Made by a program: the position numbers and the translations under genes
NCBI RefSeq assembly: GCF_020171285.1
Contig: NZ_JAIUZI010000002.1
Span: forward strand, 310,001 to 374,000
From: Seohaeicola saemankumensis
GTDB lineage: Bacteria > Pseudomonadota > Alphaproteobacteria > Rhodobacterales > Rhodobacteraceae
Direction: 5' to 3'
Length of the DNA stretch: 64,000 nucleotides
In this document: positions 1-9,923 of the stretch, in pieces
How the letters are laid out: each line of letters opens with the position of its first letter
How positions within the stretch are numbered: the first letter of the stretch is position 1
Notes under the pieces: model-generated
Told to the model about the DNA's origin: nothing
Database searches by the model: none
Seen by the model: the letters and a program-made list of their open reading frames with translations, nothing else

Positions 1-622
1 CGGCGAGGGAAAATCTTTCTGCGCGGGCGGCGATCTGGCGTGGATGCAGCAGCAGATGGCGGCGGATGCCGAGACCCGGTTCGTCGAGGCGCGCAAGCTG
101 GCCGAGGCGCTGAACAAGCTCAACACCTTGCCGAAGCCGATGATCGGGGCGATCCAGGGCAACACTTTTGGCGGCGGTGTCGGGCTGGCCAGCGTCTGCG
201 ACGTGGCGATTGGCGCCGATCACCTCAAGATGGGGCTGACCGAGACCAAGCTGGGGCTGATTCCGGCCACCATCGGGCCCTATGTGATCGCGCGGATGGG
301 CGAGGCGCGGGCCCGCCGGGTGTTCATGTCGGCGCGGCTGTTTGGCGCAGCCGAGGCGGTGGAACTGGGTCTGCTGGCGCGCGCGGTGCCGCTGGAGGAG
401 CTGGAGGCCGCAGTGGAGGCCGAAGTTGTGCCTTATCTGTCCTGCGCCCCCGGCGCGGTTGCGGCGGCCAAGAAACTGACGCGCGATCTGGGTCCGCGGA
501 TCGACGAGGACACCATAGATCATACGATCCGGGCCCTGGTGGCCTGCTGGGAAGGTCAGGAGGCGGTCGAGGGGATCGGGGCGTTTTTCGACCGGCGCGC
601 GCCGCGTTGGCAGCAGTCGTGA
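1..622 (+). CDS. Enoyl-CoA hydratase/isomerase (crotonase) family protein, 5' end missing
   Basis: The frame is open from the window edge, so the N-terminus is missing and about 207 residues are visible. Crotonase hallmarks are clear: FCAGGDLAWM near the visible start (CoA and oxyanion-hole segment), then QGNTFGGGVGLASVCD (second oxyanion-hole glycine) and TETKLGLIPATIGPYV, with the Glu expected for hydratases. The FCAGGDLxWM motif resembles methylglutaconyl-CoA hydratases of leucine degradation (LiuC type), but its upstream neighbours are not visible, so the substrate stays open. It ends about 190 bases before nuoA and is probably a separate transcription unit. Confidence 0.85.
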   Translation, partial: GEGKSFCAGGDLAWMQQQMAADAETRFVEARKLAEALNKLNTLPKPMIGAIQGNTFGGGVGLASVCDVAIGADHLKMGLTETKLGLIPATIGPYVIARMGEARARRVFMSARLFGAAEAVELGLLARAVPLEELEAAVEAEVVPYLSCAPGAVAAAKKLTRDLGPRIDEDTIDHTIRALVACWEGQEAVEGIGAFFDRRAPRWQQS

Positions 623-718
623 TAAACCGTTGTCCAAAAGGATAAATTCCAAAAACGAAATGTGACGATATTTTCCTCCTGCGGCGATTCAACCGCCCCT
701 TTTGGGGGTCAGGCTTGG

Positions 719-747
719 TTGACGCTCTGAGGCGGCAGGGGTAGAGA
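719..747 (+). promoter_or_regulatory. Candidate sigma70-type promoter of the nuo operon
   Basis: TTGACG (719-724) is separated by 17 bases from TAGAGA (742-747), about 65 bases upstream of the nuoA start. The -35 matches the consensus well and the -10 only partly. It lies in the only sizeable gap before nuoA. Assigned by eye; no transcript data. Confidence 0.4.
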
Positions 748-811
748 AAGCGACAGGTCAACACGCCAATTGACGGTGCGCGCGACACCGCGCACAGGAA
801 AGGAGCCACTC

Positions 812-1701
<890 letters not shown>

Positions 1702-1764
1702 GAGCCGCGCGCCTGATCCGGGCCGGGGGCCCGGACAAACGCGCGCGGGGATGGAGACGACCTG

Positions 1765-2385
1765 ATGACCGAAGCACTGAGAGAACTGGCCACCCATATC
1801 GAGCTCAAACGCCCTGACTGCGTGTTGGGTTGGGACGTGGCCTATGACGAGTTGACGCTGGACGTGGTGCCGTCCGCCATCGTCGGGTTTGTCGAGTTCC
1901 TGAAAACCGACGCGACATGCCGGTTCACGACGCTGGTGGACATTACGGCGGTCGATTACCCCGACCGGCCGAAACGGTTCGACGTCGTGTATCATTTCCT
2001 GTCGATGCAGCAGAACCACCGGATCCGTCTGCGCGCGGCGATCCGCGAGGATGAAACGGTACCGTCGCTGACCGACATCCACCCCTCGGCCAACTGGTTC
2101 GAGCGGGAGGTTTTTGACATGTTCGGCATCCTGTTCACCGGTCACCCGGACCTGCGCCGCCTGCTGACGGACTACGGGTTCCGTGGTCACCCGCTGCGCA
2201 AGGATTTTCCGACCACCGGCTATACCGAGGTGCGGTATGACGAGGTGGAAAAGCGGGTCGTCTACGAACCCGTCAACCTGGTGCAGGAATACCGCCAGTT
2301 CGATTTCATGAGTCCCTGGGAGGGTGCCCAGTACATCCTGCCCGGTGACGAAAAAGGCAGCGCCGACAAGCCGGAGGCCAAGTGA
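1765..2385 (+). CDS. nuoC: NADH-quinone oxidoreductase subunit C
   Basis: Peripheral-arm subunit of the quinone-binding module that packs against NuoD, 206 residues. The 30-kDa-subunit signature is visible around [10 protein letters not shown] and [24 protein letters not shown], followed by VEPxx-like and FDFxSPW segments typical of the family C-terminus. It is separate from nuoD, unlike the fused enterobacterial NuoCD. The TGA overlaps the ATG of the next small gene. Confidence 0.96.
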   Translation: MTEALRELATHIELKRPDCVLGWDVAYDELTLDVVPSAIVGFVEFLKTDATCRFTTLVDITAVDYPDRPKRFDVVYHFLSMQQNHRIRLRAAIREDETVPSLTDIHPSANWFEREVFDMFGILFTGHPDLRRLLTDYGFRGHPLRKDFPTTGYTEVRYDEVEKRVVYEPVNLVQEYRQFDFMSPWEGAQYILPGDEKGSADKPEAK

Positions 2386-2558
2386 TGGAGTTCCTGGTCT
2401 GGCTGTTCTTTGCGGCGGCGACGATCGTGCCGATGCTGAAGCTGCTGCCGCATTTCGGGATCAATAAATTCTGGGCCGTGGGCTGTATCATGCCGGTGAT
2501 CACGCTGGTGCTGATCTGGGTGATGGCGATGAAGCTTCAAGAGATGGAGAAACGGTGA
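2385..2558 (+). CDS. Small two-helix membrane protein between nuoC and nuoD
   Basis: A 57-residue frame fits exactly between nuoC and nuoD: its ATG overlaps the nuoC stop (TGATG) and its own TGA overlaps the nuoD ATG. The sequence begins [20 protein letters not shown] and has two hydrophobic segments (about residues 3-20 and 30-48) with a charged C-terminus (KLQEMEKR). Translational coupling on both sides argues that it is a real gene. No function is recognised. The nqo/nuo clusters of Paracoccus and Rhodobacter are known to carry unidentified frames; a role in assembly or as an accessory membrane subunit is inference. Confidence 0.7.
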   Translation: MEFLVWLFFAAATIVPMLKLLPHFGINKFWAVGCIMPVITLVLIWVMAMKLQEMEKR

Positions 2559-3775
2559 TGGACGGCTCCAAGTTTGACGACGCCCTGACCGGCGAACAGA
2601 AGATCCGCAATTTCAACATCAACTTTGGTCCCCAGCACCCGGCGGCGCACGGGGTGCTGCGGCTGGTGCTGGAACTGGACGGCGAGATCGTGGAACGCTG
2701 CGACCCGCACATCGGCCTGCTGCACCGTGGCACCGAAAAGCTGATGGAAAGCCGGACGTACCTGCAAAGCCTGCCGTATTTCGACCGGCTGGATTATGTT
2801 GGCACGATGAACCAGGAACACGCCTGGTGCCTGGCCATCGAGAAGATGACCGGGGTGGAGGTGCCGCGCCGGGCCTCGCTGATCCGGGTTCTCTACTGTG
2901 AAATCGGCCGCATCCTGAACCATCTGCTGAACGTGACCACGCAGGCGCTGGATGTCGGCGCTCTGACGCCGCCGGTCTGGGGCTTTGAAGAACGCGAAAA
3001 GCTGATGATCTTTTACGAGCGGGCCTGTGGCGCGCGCCTGCACGCGGCCTATTTCCGGCCCGGCGGCGTGCATCAGGATCTGCCGCCGGAGTTGATCGAC
3101 GATATCGAGACCTGGGCCAAGGGCTTTCCCGAGTTTCTGGACGACATCGACGGGCTGTTGACCGAGAACCGGATTTTCAAACAGCGTAACGTCGATATCG
3201 GCGTGGTGGATGAACAGACGGTTCTGGATTACGGGTTCTCGGGGATCATGGCCCGGTCGACCGGCATGGCCTGGGACCTGCGCCGCGCTCAGCCCTATGA
3301 ATGCTATAACGAATTCGACTTCCAGATCCCGGTGGGCACCAACGGTGACTGCTACGACCGCTACCTGATGCGGATGGAGGAAATGCGGCAGTCGATCTCG
3401 ATCATGCTGCAGGCGATCGACAAGCTGCGCGCGCCGGACGGGCAGGGCGACATCTTGGCCCGGGGCAAGCTGACGCCGCCGAAACGGGGCGACATGAAAA
3501 CCTCGATGGAGAGCCTGATCCACCATTTCAAGCTCTACACCGAAGGGTTCCACGTTCCCGCCGGCGAGGTCTATGCCGCAGTCGAAGCGCCCAAGGGCGA
3601 ATTCGGTGTCTATCTGGTTGCCGACGGCACGAACCGTCCGTACCGGTCCAAGATCCGCGCGCCCGGCTTCCCGCATTTGCAGGCGATGGATCACATCGCG
3701 GTCGGCCACCAGCTGGCGGATGTCGCTGCGATCATCGGTTCGATGGACGTGGTGTTCGGAGAGATCGACCGCTAA
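2558..3775 (+). CDS. nuoD: NADH-quinone oxidoreductase subunit D
   Basis: 49-kDa subunit of complex I, forming the quinone-binding cavity with NuoB. 405 residues from ATG at 2558; the preceding GTG is in frame but lies inside the upstream gene's overlap. Diagnostic segments are the [22 protein letters not shown] start with [27 protein letters not shown] in the cavity, and the C-terminal [11 protein letters not shown]. Full length. Confidence 0.97.
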   Translation: MDGSKFDDALTGEQKIRNFNINFGPQHPAAHGVLRLVLELDGEIVERCDPHIGLLHRGTEKLMESRTYLQSLPYFDRLDYVGTMNQEHAWCLAIEKMTGVEVPRRASLIRVLYCEIGRILNHLLNVTTQALDVGALTPPVWGFEEREKLMIFYERACGARLHAAYFRPGGVHQDLPPELIDDIETWAKGFPEFLDDIDGLLTENRIFKQRNVDIGVVDEQTVLDYGFSGIMARSTGMAWDLRRAQPYECYNEFDFQIPVGTNGDCYDRYLMRMEEMRQSISIMLQAIDKLRAPDGQGDILARGKLTPPKRGDMKTSMESLIHHFKLYTEGFHVPAGEVYAAVEAPKGEFGVYLVADGTNRPYRSKIRAPGFPHLQAMDHIAVGHQLADVAAIIGSMDVVFGEIDR

Positions 3776-3778
3776 ACG

Positions 3779-4147
3779 ATGCTGGAAACGCTCACATATA
3801 TCGCCCTTGTGATAACGGTGCTGATCACCGGGTATTTCGCGCTGATTTTCGTGCGTGATCCCGAGGCGGCGCTGGACAAGGCAACACACCGGCGGGAACT
3901 GCTGCCGCTGGTGATGACCGGGCGGTATATCGTGGTTTTTCTGCTCGCTCTGGGTGTTCTGCTGCTCAACAACGTCGCGGTCGCGGCCTATTTCTTTGCC
4001 GTTTGCGCCTTTTTGGGCCTGTATGACGGCTGGATTTACCGGCGTCGTGGTTATCCGCATATCAAACATACGATCACCGGCCTGCTTGCGCTGGGGGCCA
4101 TGTGCCTCTCGCTGCTGGCCCTGACTTCATCAGGAGACGCAGTCTAA
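3779..4147 (+). CDS. Membrane protein of unknown function between nuoD and nuoE
   Basis: 122 residues with about four hydrophobic segments (roughly residues 5-24, 44-62, 64-82 and 98-116) and a basic stretch [11 protein letters not shown] before the last helix. It starts 3 bases after nuoD and its TAA overlaps the nuoE ATG, so it is co-translated with complex I genes. No catalytic motif or known family is recognised. Its position matches the unidentified frames reported in alphaproteobacterial complex I clusters; an accessory or assembly role is inferred from context alone. Confidence 0.7.
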   Translation: MLETLTYIALVITVLITGYFALIFVRDPEAALDKATHRRELLPLVMTGRYIVVFLLALGVLLLNNVAVAAYFFAVCAFLGLYDGWIYRRRGYPHIKHTITGLLALGAMCLSLLALTSSGDAV

Positions 4148-5364
4148 TGCTTCGCCGTCTTTATCACGAACAGCCCGAAAGCTTTGCCTATAGCCCGGCG
4201 AACCTCGAATGGGCGCAGGCGCAGATCACCAAGTATCCCGAAGGCCGTCAGGCCAGCGCGATCATTCCGCTGCTGTGGCGGGCACAGGAGCAGGAAGGCT
4301 GGTTGACCCGTCCGGCGATTGAATATGTCGCCGACTTGCTGGGGATGGCTTATATCCGGGCTTTGGAAGTGGCCTCGTTTTACTTCATGTTTCAGTTGCA
4401 ACCGGTTGGTTCGGTTGCAAATATTCAGATCTGCGGCACCACGTCCTGCATGATCTGCGGCGCCGAGGACCTGATTTCGGTTTGCCGCGAAAAAATCGCG
4501 CCCAAGCCGCATCAGTTGTCGGCGGATGGCAAGTTCTCCTGGGAGGAGGTGGAGTGCCTCGGCTCTTGCGCCAATGCGCCCATGGCTCAGATCGGCAAAG
4601 ACTATTACGAGGATTTGACGGCGGAGAAATTCGCCGCGCTGCTCGACGATCTGGCTGCGGGCAAGGTGCCGGTGCCGGGGCCGCAAAACGGCCGCTATGC
4701 GTCTGAACCGTTGAACGGGCTGACGACGCTGACCGAATATGAAAGCGGACGCACTCAGTACAACGCCAGTGTCCAGCTGGCGACGGATATCGGCGACACC
4801 GTCAAGCGGATCGATGGCACCGAAGTTCCGATCCTGACACCATGGCTGGTCGGCAAGGATCGCGCCCCTGCCACCGATGCGCCCGCGCCAAAGGCGGCGG
4901 CGGCACCTGCGCCCGCGCCGACGGCGGAACCGGCGACGGCGACCCCGGCCGTCAAGCCCAGCACCGTGCTGCCGGGCCAGCAGGAACTGGCCGCGCGCAA
5001 GGGAACATGGACCTACAAAGGCAGCGATGCCGCCGACGAGGCACCGCAGGCGGCCGAAGAGGGTGCCGAGGCGGATGAAAAACAGCCGCTGACCCTGAAC
5101 GCGCCGCGCGAGGGGCAGGCAGACGATCTGAAACTGCTCAAGGGCGTTGGCCCCAAGCTGGAGCAGACCCTGAACGAATTGGGCTTCTACCATTTCGACC
5201 AGATCGCCGCCTGGACCGGGGCCGAAGTCGCCTGGGTCGACAGCAGACTGAAATTCAAGGGCCGGATCGAACGGGACGGCTGGATCGAACAGGCGGCCAA
5301 GCTGGCCGCCGGAGAAGAAACCGAATTCGCTCAAAGGGCGAAAAAAGACGGGATGTATGACTGA
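4147..5364 (+). CDS. nuoE: NADH-quinone oxidoreductase subunit E with C-terminal helix-hairpin-helix extension
   Basis: 24-kDa subunit of the NADH-oxidising module, binding [2Fe-2S] cluster N1a. Residues 1 to about 180 are the canonical thioredoxin-like subunit with ligands C96, C101 (CGTTSC) and C137, C141 (CLGSC). At 405 residues it is much longer than the roughly 160-240 usual. An Ala/Pro-rich linker (about 240-275) is followed by a short motif [18 protein letters not shown] (275-292), an acidic stretch and a helix-hairpin-helix-like domain (326 to about 395: [22 protein letters not shown]). I recall this tail from rhodobacterial proteins (COG3743-like). The start at 4147 overlaps the upstream stop. 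Confidence 0.95.
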   Translation: MLRRLYHEQPESFAYSPANLEWAQAQITKYPEGRQASAIIPLLWRAQEQEGWLTRPAIEYVADLLGMAYIRALEVASFYFMFQLQPVGSVANIQICGTTSCMICGAEDLISVCREKIAPKPHQLSADGKFSWEEVECLGSCANAPMAQIGKDYYEDLTAEKFAALLDDLAAGKVPVPGPQNGRYASEPLNGLTTLTEYESGRTQYNASVQLATDIGDTVKRIDGTEVPILTPWLVGKDRAPATDAPAPKAAAAPAPAPTAEPATATPAVKPSTVLPGQQELAARKGTWTYKGSDAADEAPQAAEEGAEADEKQPLTLNAPREGQADDLKLLKGVGPKLEQTLNELGFYHFDQIAAWTGAEVAWVDSRLKFKGRIERDGWIEQAAKLAAGEETEFAQRAKKDGMYD

Positions 5365-5393
5365 ACGAACGCCAACAACAGGGAGAATGAACC

Positions 5394-5831
5394 ATGTCGC
5401 AATCTACCGATAACAAGAGTGATGGCACCCGAAACTGGACTCGGGCCGCTATCGCAGGGGTCGTTGTTGCCGTGGTTTACAACCTGTTGACGGGCGCGGG
5501 TCTGGGATCGAGCGGTTTGATGGGCGTCATCTTTGCGGTGGTTGCCGGGTTTGTCCTGAACCGCCGTGCGTCCACCGAGGGCGATGTTTCGGCGCAGTCG
5601 GATACACCGGTGGAAACCGCAGCGGCGGTTGTCGCGGAACCGGCCGCAATGCCGGCGGATCCTGTTTCGGAAACCGCACCCGACGCTGAACCGGCCGTCG
5701 CTGACGCGGCGGGCGATGCCACCGACGTTCCCGTGACGATGGTCAAGTTGGGCACGCAATTGCCGGGCGAGGCGGAGCTGGCCGCTCGAAAGGGAAGCTG
5801 GCGGTACGAAGGAAAACCTGCCTCGGCGTGA
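5394..5831 (+). CDS. Small membrane-anchored protein sharing a motif with the NuoE linker
   Basis: 145 residues, preceded by GGGAG. A charged N-terminus is followed by hydrophobic segments at about 18-33 and 41-55, then a long Ala/Pro/Asp/Glu-rich, probably disordered tail. The extreme C-terminus, LPGEAELAARKGSWRYEG (residues 123-140), closely matches residues 275-292 of NuoE encoded just upstream (13 of 18 identical). This suggests a common binding partner or an internal duplication. No domain of known function is recognised. It lies between nuoE and nuoF with short spacers. Confidence 0.7.
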   Translation: MSQSTDNKSDGTRNWTRAAIAGVVVAVVYNLLTGAGLGSSGLMGVIFAVVAGFVLNRRASTEGDVSAQSDTPVETAAAVVAEPAAMPADPVSETAPDAEPAVADAAGDATDVPVTMVKLGTQLPGEAELAARKGSWRYEGKPASA

Positions 5832-5853
5832 CCGGGGCAACGTGTGAGAGCTG

Positions 5854-6099
5854 ATGAAAGCGAACGAAAACAGATCTGTTGCTGAAAGCGACCATGACGC
5901 GCAGGTGGCCCGCAAGGGTCGCCACATCGCGATCGTGATCGCCGCGACGATGGTTCTATGGATGATGTTGAGCCTTTGGGTCGGCCCAGCCTTCCTGCCG
6001 GGGCGATTTGCCTTTCTGTTCGATTTCGCAGCTCTCGCGGCGCTGATTTATGCGCTGATCAACATCTATCAACTCTGGCGACTGCGCCAGGACAGCTGA
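5854..6099 (+). CDS. Small membrane protein (DUF5337-like) between nuoE and nuoF
   Basis: 81 residues: a polar N-terminus ending in ARKGRHIA, two hydrophobic segments (about 25-46 and 51-73) and a basic C-terminal tail [10 protein letters not shown]. The pattern resembles small rhodobacterial proteins annotated as DUF5337 near nuoF; this is from memory and unchecked. It sits 22 bases after the preceding gene and 10 before nuoF. Function unknown; association with complex I is inferred from position. Confidence 0.65.
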   Translation: MKANENRSVAESDHDAQVARKGRHIAIVIAATMVLWMMLSLWVGPAFLPGRFAFLFDFAALAALIYALINIYQLWRLRQDS

Positions 6100-6109
6100 A
6101 GGTAAACCC

Positions 6110-7405
6110 ATGCTGAAAGACCAGGATCGCATCTTTACCAACCTTTACGGGATGCATGACCGCACGCTGAAGGGCGCGCAGGCGCGTGGCCACTGGGATG
6201 GTACCGCCGGTATTCTCGAACAGGGGCGCGACTGGATTATCCAGCAGATGAAGGACAGTGGCCTGCGCGGGCGCGGCGGCGCGGGCTTTCCCACCGGGCT
6301 GAAATGGTCGTTCATGCCCAAGGAAAGCGACGGTCGCCCGGCCTATCTGGTGATCAACGCGGACGAATCCGAACCGGCGACCTGCAAGGACCGCGAGATC
6401 ATGCGCCATGATCCGCATACGCTGATCGAGGGGGCGCTGATCGCGTCTTTCGCGATGGGGGCGCATGCGGCTTACATCTATATTCGCGGCGAATACATCC
6501 GCGAGAAAGAGGCGCTGCAAGCGGCGATTGACGAGGCCTATGACGCCGGCCTGATCGGTAAAAATGCCTGCAAGTCGGGCTGGGATTTTGACCTGTACCT
6601 GCACCACGGCGCCGGCGCCTATATCTGCGGCGAGGAAACCGCGCTGCTGGAAAGCCTTGAGGGCCGCAAGGGGATGCCGCGGATGAAGCCGCCGTTCCCG
6701 GCGGGGGCGGGCCTCTATGGCTGCCCGACCACGGTGAACAACGTCGAATCCATCGCCGTTGTGCCGACCATCCTGCGGCGCGGTCCGGAGTGGTTCTCCA
6801 GCTTTGGCCGCCCCAACAACGTCGGCACCAAGCTGTTTGCGCTGACCGGCCATGTGAACACGCCCTGCGTGTTCGAAGAGGCGATGAGCCTGCCGGTGCG
6901 CGAGCTGATCGACAAGCACGGAGGCGGCATTCGCGGCGGCTGGAAGAACCTCAAGGCGATCATTCCCGGCGGGGCATCCTGCCCGGTGCTGCCGCGTGAC
7001 GCGCTGGACGGTGCGATCATGGATTTCGACTGGATGCGCGAGAACAAGTCGTCGTTCGGCACCGGCTGCATGATCGTGATGGATCAGAACACCGACGTGA
7101 TCAGGGCGGTCTGGCGGCTGTCAAAGTTCTTCAAGCACGAAAGCTGCGGCCAGTGTACGCCCTGCCGCGAGGGCACCGGCTGGATGATGCGGGTGATGGA
7201 CCGCCTGGTCACCGGCGATGCCGAGGTCGAGGAAATCGACATGCTGCTGGATGTGACCAAACAGGTCGAAGGCCACACCATCTGCGCGCTTGGCGACGCG
7301 GCGGCCTGGCCGATCCAGGGCCTGATCCGGCATTTCCGCGAGGAAATCGAAGACCGCATCAAGGCCAAGAAAACCGGGCGCATGGGCGCCATGGCGGCGG
7401 AGTAA
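6110..7405 (+). CDS. nuoF: NADH-quinone oxidoreductase subunit F
   Basis: 51-kDa subunit, the NADH entry point: it binds FMN, NADH and the [4Fe-4S] cluster N3. 431 residues, normal length. The flavin/NADH glycine-rich loop [10 protein letters not shown] lies at 54-63, [19 protein letters not shown] in the middle, and the N3 ligands are C346, C349, C352 (SCGQCTPC) and C392. Start ATG at 6110 follows an AAGGTAAACCC leader. Confidence 0.97.
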   Translation: MLKDQDRIFTNLYGMHDRTLKGAQARGHWDGTAGILEQGRDWIIQQMKDSGLRGRGGAGFPTGLKWSFMPKESDGRPAYLVINADESEPATCKDREIMRHDPHTLIEGALIASFAMGAHAAYIYIRGEYIREKEALQAAIDEAYDAGLIGKNACKSGWDFDLYLHHGAGAYICGEETALLESLEGRKGMPRMKPPFPAGAGLYGCPTTVNNVESIAVVPTILRRGPEWFSSFGRPNNVGTKLFALTGHVNTPCVFEEAMSLPVRELIDKHGGGIRGGWKNLKAIIPGGASCPVLPRDALDGAIMDFDWMRENKSSFGTGCMIVMDQNTDVIRAVWRLSKFFKHESCGQCTPCREGTGWMMRVMDRLVTGDAEVEEIDMLLDVTKQVEGHTICALGDAAAWPIQGLIRHFREEIEDRIKAKKTGRMGAMAAE

Positions 7406-7408
7406 GCA

Positions 7409-7816
7409 GTGGAGGCATTTTCTCCATACGGGCACGCGATTGCGTCGTTGGCGATCTGGGCGTTTATCGTGATGGTCCTGACCGGCCTGTCGACGCGCGG
7501 GCGCGTGGCGGAGCAGCGGTGCAGCTGCGGCAAACCCGTTCGGGACTATGCCAACCAGTGGTATCGCAGTGAACGTGCCTTCATGAATGCGGTCGAGGCG
7601 TCGGGTCCGTTTATCGGGGCGACCGTGGCGGCGATCCTGGCCGGGGCCGCGCCGTTCTGGGTGAATTTGCTCGCGTCCGTGTTCATCGCAGCGCGGATCG
7701 CGATGGCCTATGTGCACATCGGCACGACGAACCAGCCCCTGCGATCGACCTTCTGGGCGGTGGGCGTTCTGTGTGTGACCGGTCTGATCCTGCTGACACT
7801 TGTGGCGGTGTTGTGA
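7409..7816 (+). CDS. MAPEG family membrane protein
   Basis: 135 residues from GTG at 7409, with GGAG at 7399-7402 as Shine-Dalgarno. Four hydrophobic segments and the pattern RAFMNAVEASGPFIGATVAAILA...ARIAMAYVHIG fit the MAPEG fold (membrane-associated proteins in eicosanoid and glutathione metabolism). A CSCG pair occurs early, at about residues 38-41. The family includes glutathione-dependent enzymes, but the substrate cannot be told here. It lies in the nuoF-nuoG gap, 3 bases after nuoF, and overlaps the next gene by one base. Its link to complex I is unclear. Confidence 0.75.
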   Translation: MEAFSPYGHAIASLAIWAFIVMVLTGLSTRGRVAEQRCSCGKPVRDYANQWYRSERAFMNAVEASGPFIGATVAAILAGAAPFWVNLLASVFIAARIAMAYVHIGTTNQPLRSTFWAVGVLCVTGLILLTLVAVL

Positions 7817-8316
7817 TGCAGATGCCGGGGTATCATCTCGCCGAATTGAACGTGGGTCGCCTGCTGGCCCCCACGGATGACCCGCGCGTGGCGGAGTTCA
7901 TGGACAACCTCGACCGGATCAACGGGCTGGGCAAGCGGATGCCCGGTTTCGTCTGGATGATGGAAGGCTCGGGCGAGCCGGGCACCGGCAACACCGAAAA
8001 CGCTATCGGCGGCGACCCGCAGCATGTGTCGAACCTGACGGTCTGGGAAGACGCGGCGAGCCTTGAACGGTTTGTCTGGGGTACCGTGCACAAGCAATTC
8101 TATGAACGCCGGGCTGAATGGTTTGAACTGCTGGGCGAGATGCATTTCGTGATGTGGTGGGTCGAACCCGGCCATCGTCCGACGCTGGACGAGGCGCTGG
8201 AGCGGCTGGAGCACCTGCGCACCCACGGGCCAAGCGATCATGCCTTTGGCTGGGATCACCTGAAAGACGCGACGATGTGGCAAAGCCATGGCTGCGCGCC
8301 GGTTGCGGCGGAGTAG
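7816..8316 (+). CDS. DUF3291-like (ABM-fold) protein
   Basis: 166 residues from ATG at 7816, which overlaps the upstream TGA; longer in-frame starts would run into the MAPEG gene. The opening YHLAELNVGRLLAP, the central VSNLTVWEDAASLERFVW and MWWVEPGHRPTLDEALERLEHLRTHGPS match the DUF3291 group, predicted dimeric ferredoxin-like proteins related to antibiotic-biosynthesis monooxygenases. No reaction is established. Embedded between nuoF and nuoG. Confidence 0.75.
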   Translation: MQMPGYHLAELNVGRLLAPTDDPRVAEFMDNLDRINGLGKRMPGFVWMMEGSGEPGTGNTENAIGGDPQHVSNLTVWEDAASLERFVWGTVHKQFYERRAEWFELLGEMHFVMWWVEPGHRPTLDEALERLEHLRTHGPSDHAFGWDHLKDATMWQSHGCAPVAAE

Positions 8317-8320
8317 GGCG

Positions 8321-9031
8321 ATGAAAAAGTACCGCTTTGACGAAAACGCCGATGTGGCCGAGGACATCCGCAGCAAATACGGGTTCGACGGCGAACTGCT
8401 CGATCTGTTTGCCGGAAACAAGGGCGTGGTCGTGCATAAATGGCACCACTACATCCCGATTTACGAACGCTATTTTGCGCAGTTTCGGGATCGCCCGGTG
8501 CGGTTCCTGGAAATCGGCGTGAACAAGGGCGGCAGCCTGCAGATGTGGCGCCGCTATTTCGGCGAGGCCGCGACGCTTTACGGCATCGACATCAACCCCG
8601 AATGCGCGCAATTCGACGGGCAGGCCGGCCAGGTGCGCATTGGCAGCCAGGCCGACCCCGAGTTTCTGAACGGCGTGGTCGATGAAATGGGCGGTATTGA
8701 TCTGGTTCTGGACGATGGCAGCCACCGGATGCCCCATGTCCGGGCCTCGTTCGAGGTGCTGTATCCGCGCCTGGAAACCGGGGGCGTTTATATGATCGAG
8801 GATCTGCACACCGCCTATTATCCGAAATTCGGCGGGGGGTACCGCAGCCGGGACAACTTCTTTGTCTTCGCGCGCGAATTGGTGGACGACATGCACCAGT
8901 GGTATCACAACAAGGGCCTGCGCCACGAAGCCTATGGCGGGCATGTCTCGGGGCTGCATATCCACGATTCAATTGCGGTGATCGACAAGCAACCGGTGCA
9001 TCGGCCGGTTCACTCGCGGGTGGGCGAATGA
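8321..9031 (+). CDS. Class I SAM-dependent methyltransferase (MycE/CmcI-like)
   Basis: 236 residues. The SAM-binding loop reads LEIGVNKGGSLQMW at about 63-76, followed by YGIDINPEC, then LVLDDGSHRMPHV and GGVYMIEDLHTAYYP. This pattern belongs to metal-dependent methyltransferases of the MycE/macrocin and CmcI type, which act on sugars in antibiotic pathways. It is an odd passenger inside a complex I operon: its start is 4 bases after the preceding stop and its end overlaps the next ATG. Substrate unknown. Confidence 0.75.
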   Translation: MKKYRFDENADVAEDIRSKYGFDGELLDLFAGNKGVVVHKWHHYIPIYERYFAQFRDRPVRFLEIGVNKGGSLQMWRRYFGEAATLYGIDINPECAQFDGQAGQVRIGSQADPEFLNGVVDEMGGIDLVLDDGSHRMPHVRASFEVLYPRLETGGVYMIEDLHTAYYPKFGGGYRSRDNFFVFARELVDDMHQWYHNKGLRHEAYGGHVSGLHIHDSIAVIDKQPVHRPVHSRVGE

Positions 9032-9393
9032 TGGTTCGGGCGACATATCCTTTGATCCGTCGCGGCGCGATGGTGTGCGGCGCGCTGCTGGCGCTGAGCC
9101 TGGCTGCGGGCTGCGAGGAAAGGGACAAGCGCGTCCTGTTCGACGGCATCTACTTCAAGACCAAGGCACAGCCGGTGGACAAGAAGGTCACGCTGGCTGA
9201 CTTTACCGTGACCGTCAAGAAAGCCGGCGTGTCGCTGGATGCCGCGCGCGAGGCGGGCGGGTATGAAGGCATCAAGTACTGCATCGACAAGTTCGGGTAT
9301 TCCGGGATCGACTGGACGGTCGGGCCGGATGCAGAGCAACTGACCCTCTCCGACGGCGATCTGATCCTGCGCGGGACCTGTCAGCGGCCATGA
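9028..9393 (+). CDS. Putative lipoprotein
   Basis: 121 residues. The N-terminus has Arg residues, a hydrophobic core (MVCGALLALSLAAG) and a lipobox-like LAAGC, so it is probably lipidated at that Cys and exported. Two Cys in the mature part (KYCIDKFG and GTCQRP) could form a disulfide. It overlaps the methyltransferase gene by 4 bases (ATGA); ATG at 9031 is an alternative start. No known family recognised. A 100-base gap follows. Confidence 0.65.
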   Translation: MMVRATYPLIRRGAMVCGALLALSLAAGCEERDKRVLFDGIYFKTKAQPVDKKVTLADFTVTVKKAGVSLDAAREAGGYEGIKYCIDKFGYSGIDWTVGPDAEQLTLSDGDLILRGTCQRP

Positions 9394-9493
9394 TACGTGT
9401 TTCGGCATATCCCCGCCGGTGCGGCCTGCGTTGTTATTGCATAACGGCGGCCTGCACAGGCGATATGGGCTCTTCCAAAAGGAGAGTACCATC

Positions 9494-9919
9494 ATGATTA
9501 GTATCAAATCCGTGATCCGTCCCATTGGCCTGGGCATTGCCGTGACGATCGGCCTGTCGGCAGGAGCGGTATCGGCGAAATCCCCGCTGCGCGACGTGGC
9601 CAAGGTGGATGACGCGCTGTTGTACATTGCCATCGCGAACGAGATCGACGAACGCTGCGACAGCATCGCAGGGCGGCGCCTGAAAGCGATCCGCCTGCTG
9701 TGGGATCTCAAGGATCACGCAAACGACCTGGGCTACAGCGATGCCGAGATCCGCTCCTTTGTCGAGTCGGACAGCGAGAAAGCCCGGATGCGCAAACGGG
9801 GCGAGGCCTATTTGGCCGCCAATGGCGCGTCCTATGACAAACCGGAAACCTTCTGTGCGCTGGGGCGCGCGGAAATAGCAAGAAACAGCGCGATAGGCGT
9901 GCTTCTGAGGGCGAAGTAA
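9494..9919 (+). CDS. Secreted protein, DUF5333-like
   Basis: 141 residues from ATG at 9494, preceded by AAAAGGAG. The N-terminal ~28 residues form a signal peptide with the likely cleavage site VSA-KS. The helical mature part has two Cys ([11 protein letters not shown] and [11 protein letters not shown]). I recall a rhodobacterial DUF5333 family with this architecture located before nuoG; unverified. The gene ends 4 bases before nuoG. A periplasmic protein in a complex I operon is unexpected and its role is unknown. Confidence 0.7.
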   Translation: MISIKSVIRPIGLGIAVTIGLSAGAVSAKSPLRDVAKVDDALLYIAIANEIDERCDSIAGRRLKAIRLLWDLKDHANDLGYSDAEIRSFVESDSEKARMRKRGEAYLAANGASYDKPETFCALGRAEIARNSAIGVLLRAK

Positions 9920-9923
9920 TCCC

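Noticed and set aside
2306..2540. Minus-strand short frames opposite the small nuoC-nuoD frame
   Set aside because: The plus-strand frame has exact stop/start overlaps with both neighbours and two hydrophobic helices, so it explains the region.
2537..4069. Long open frame of 510 codons on the minus strand through nuoD
   Set aside because: It is antisense to nuoD, which has full complex I signatures. The frame is open because of the codon bias of GC-rich DNA; its translation is His/Gln/Arg-rich with no domain.
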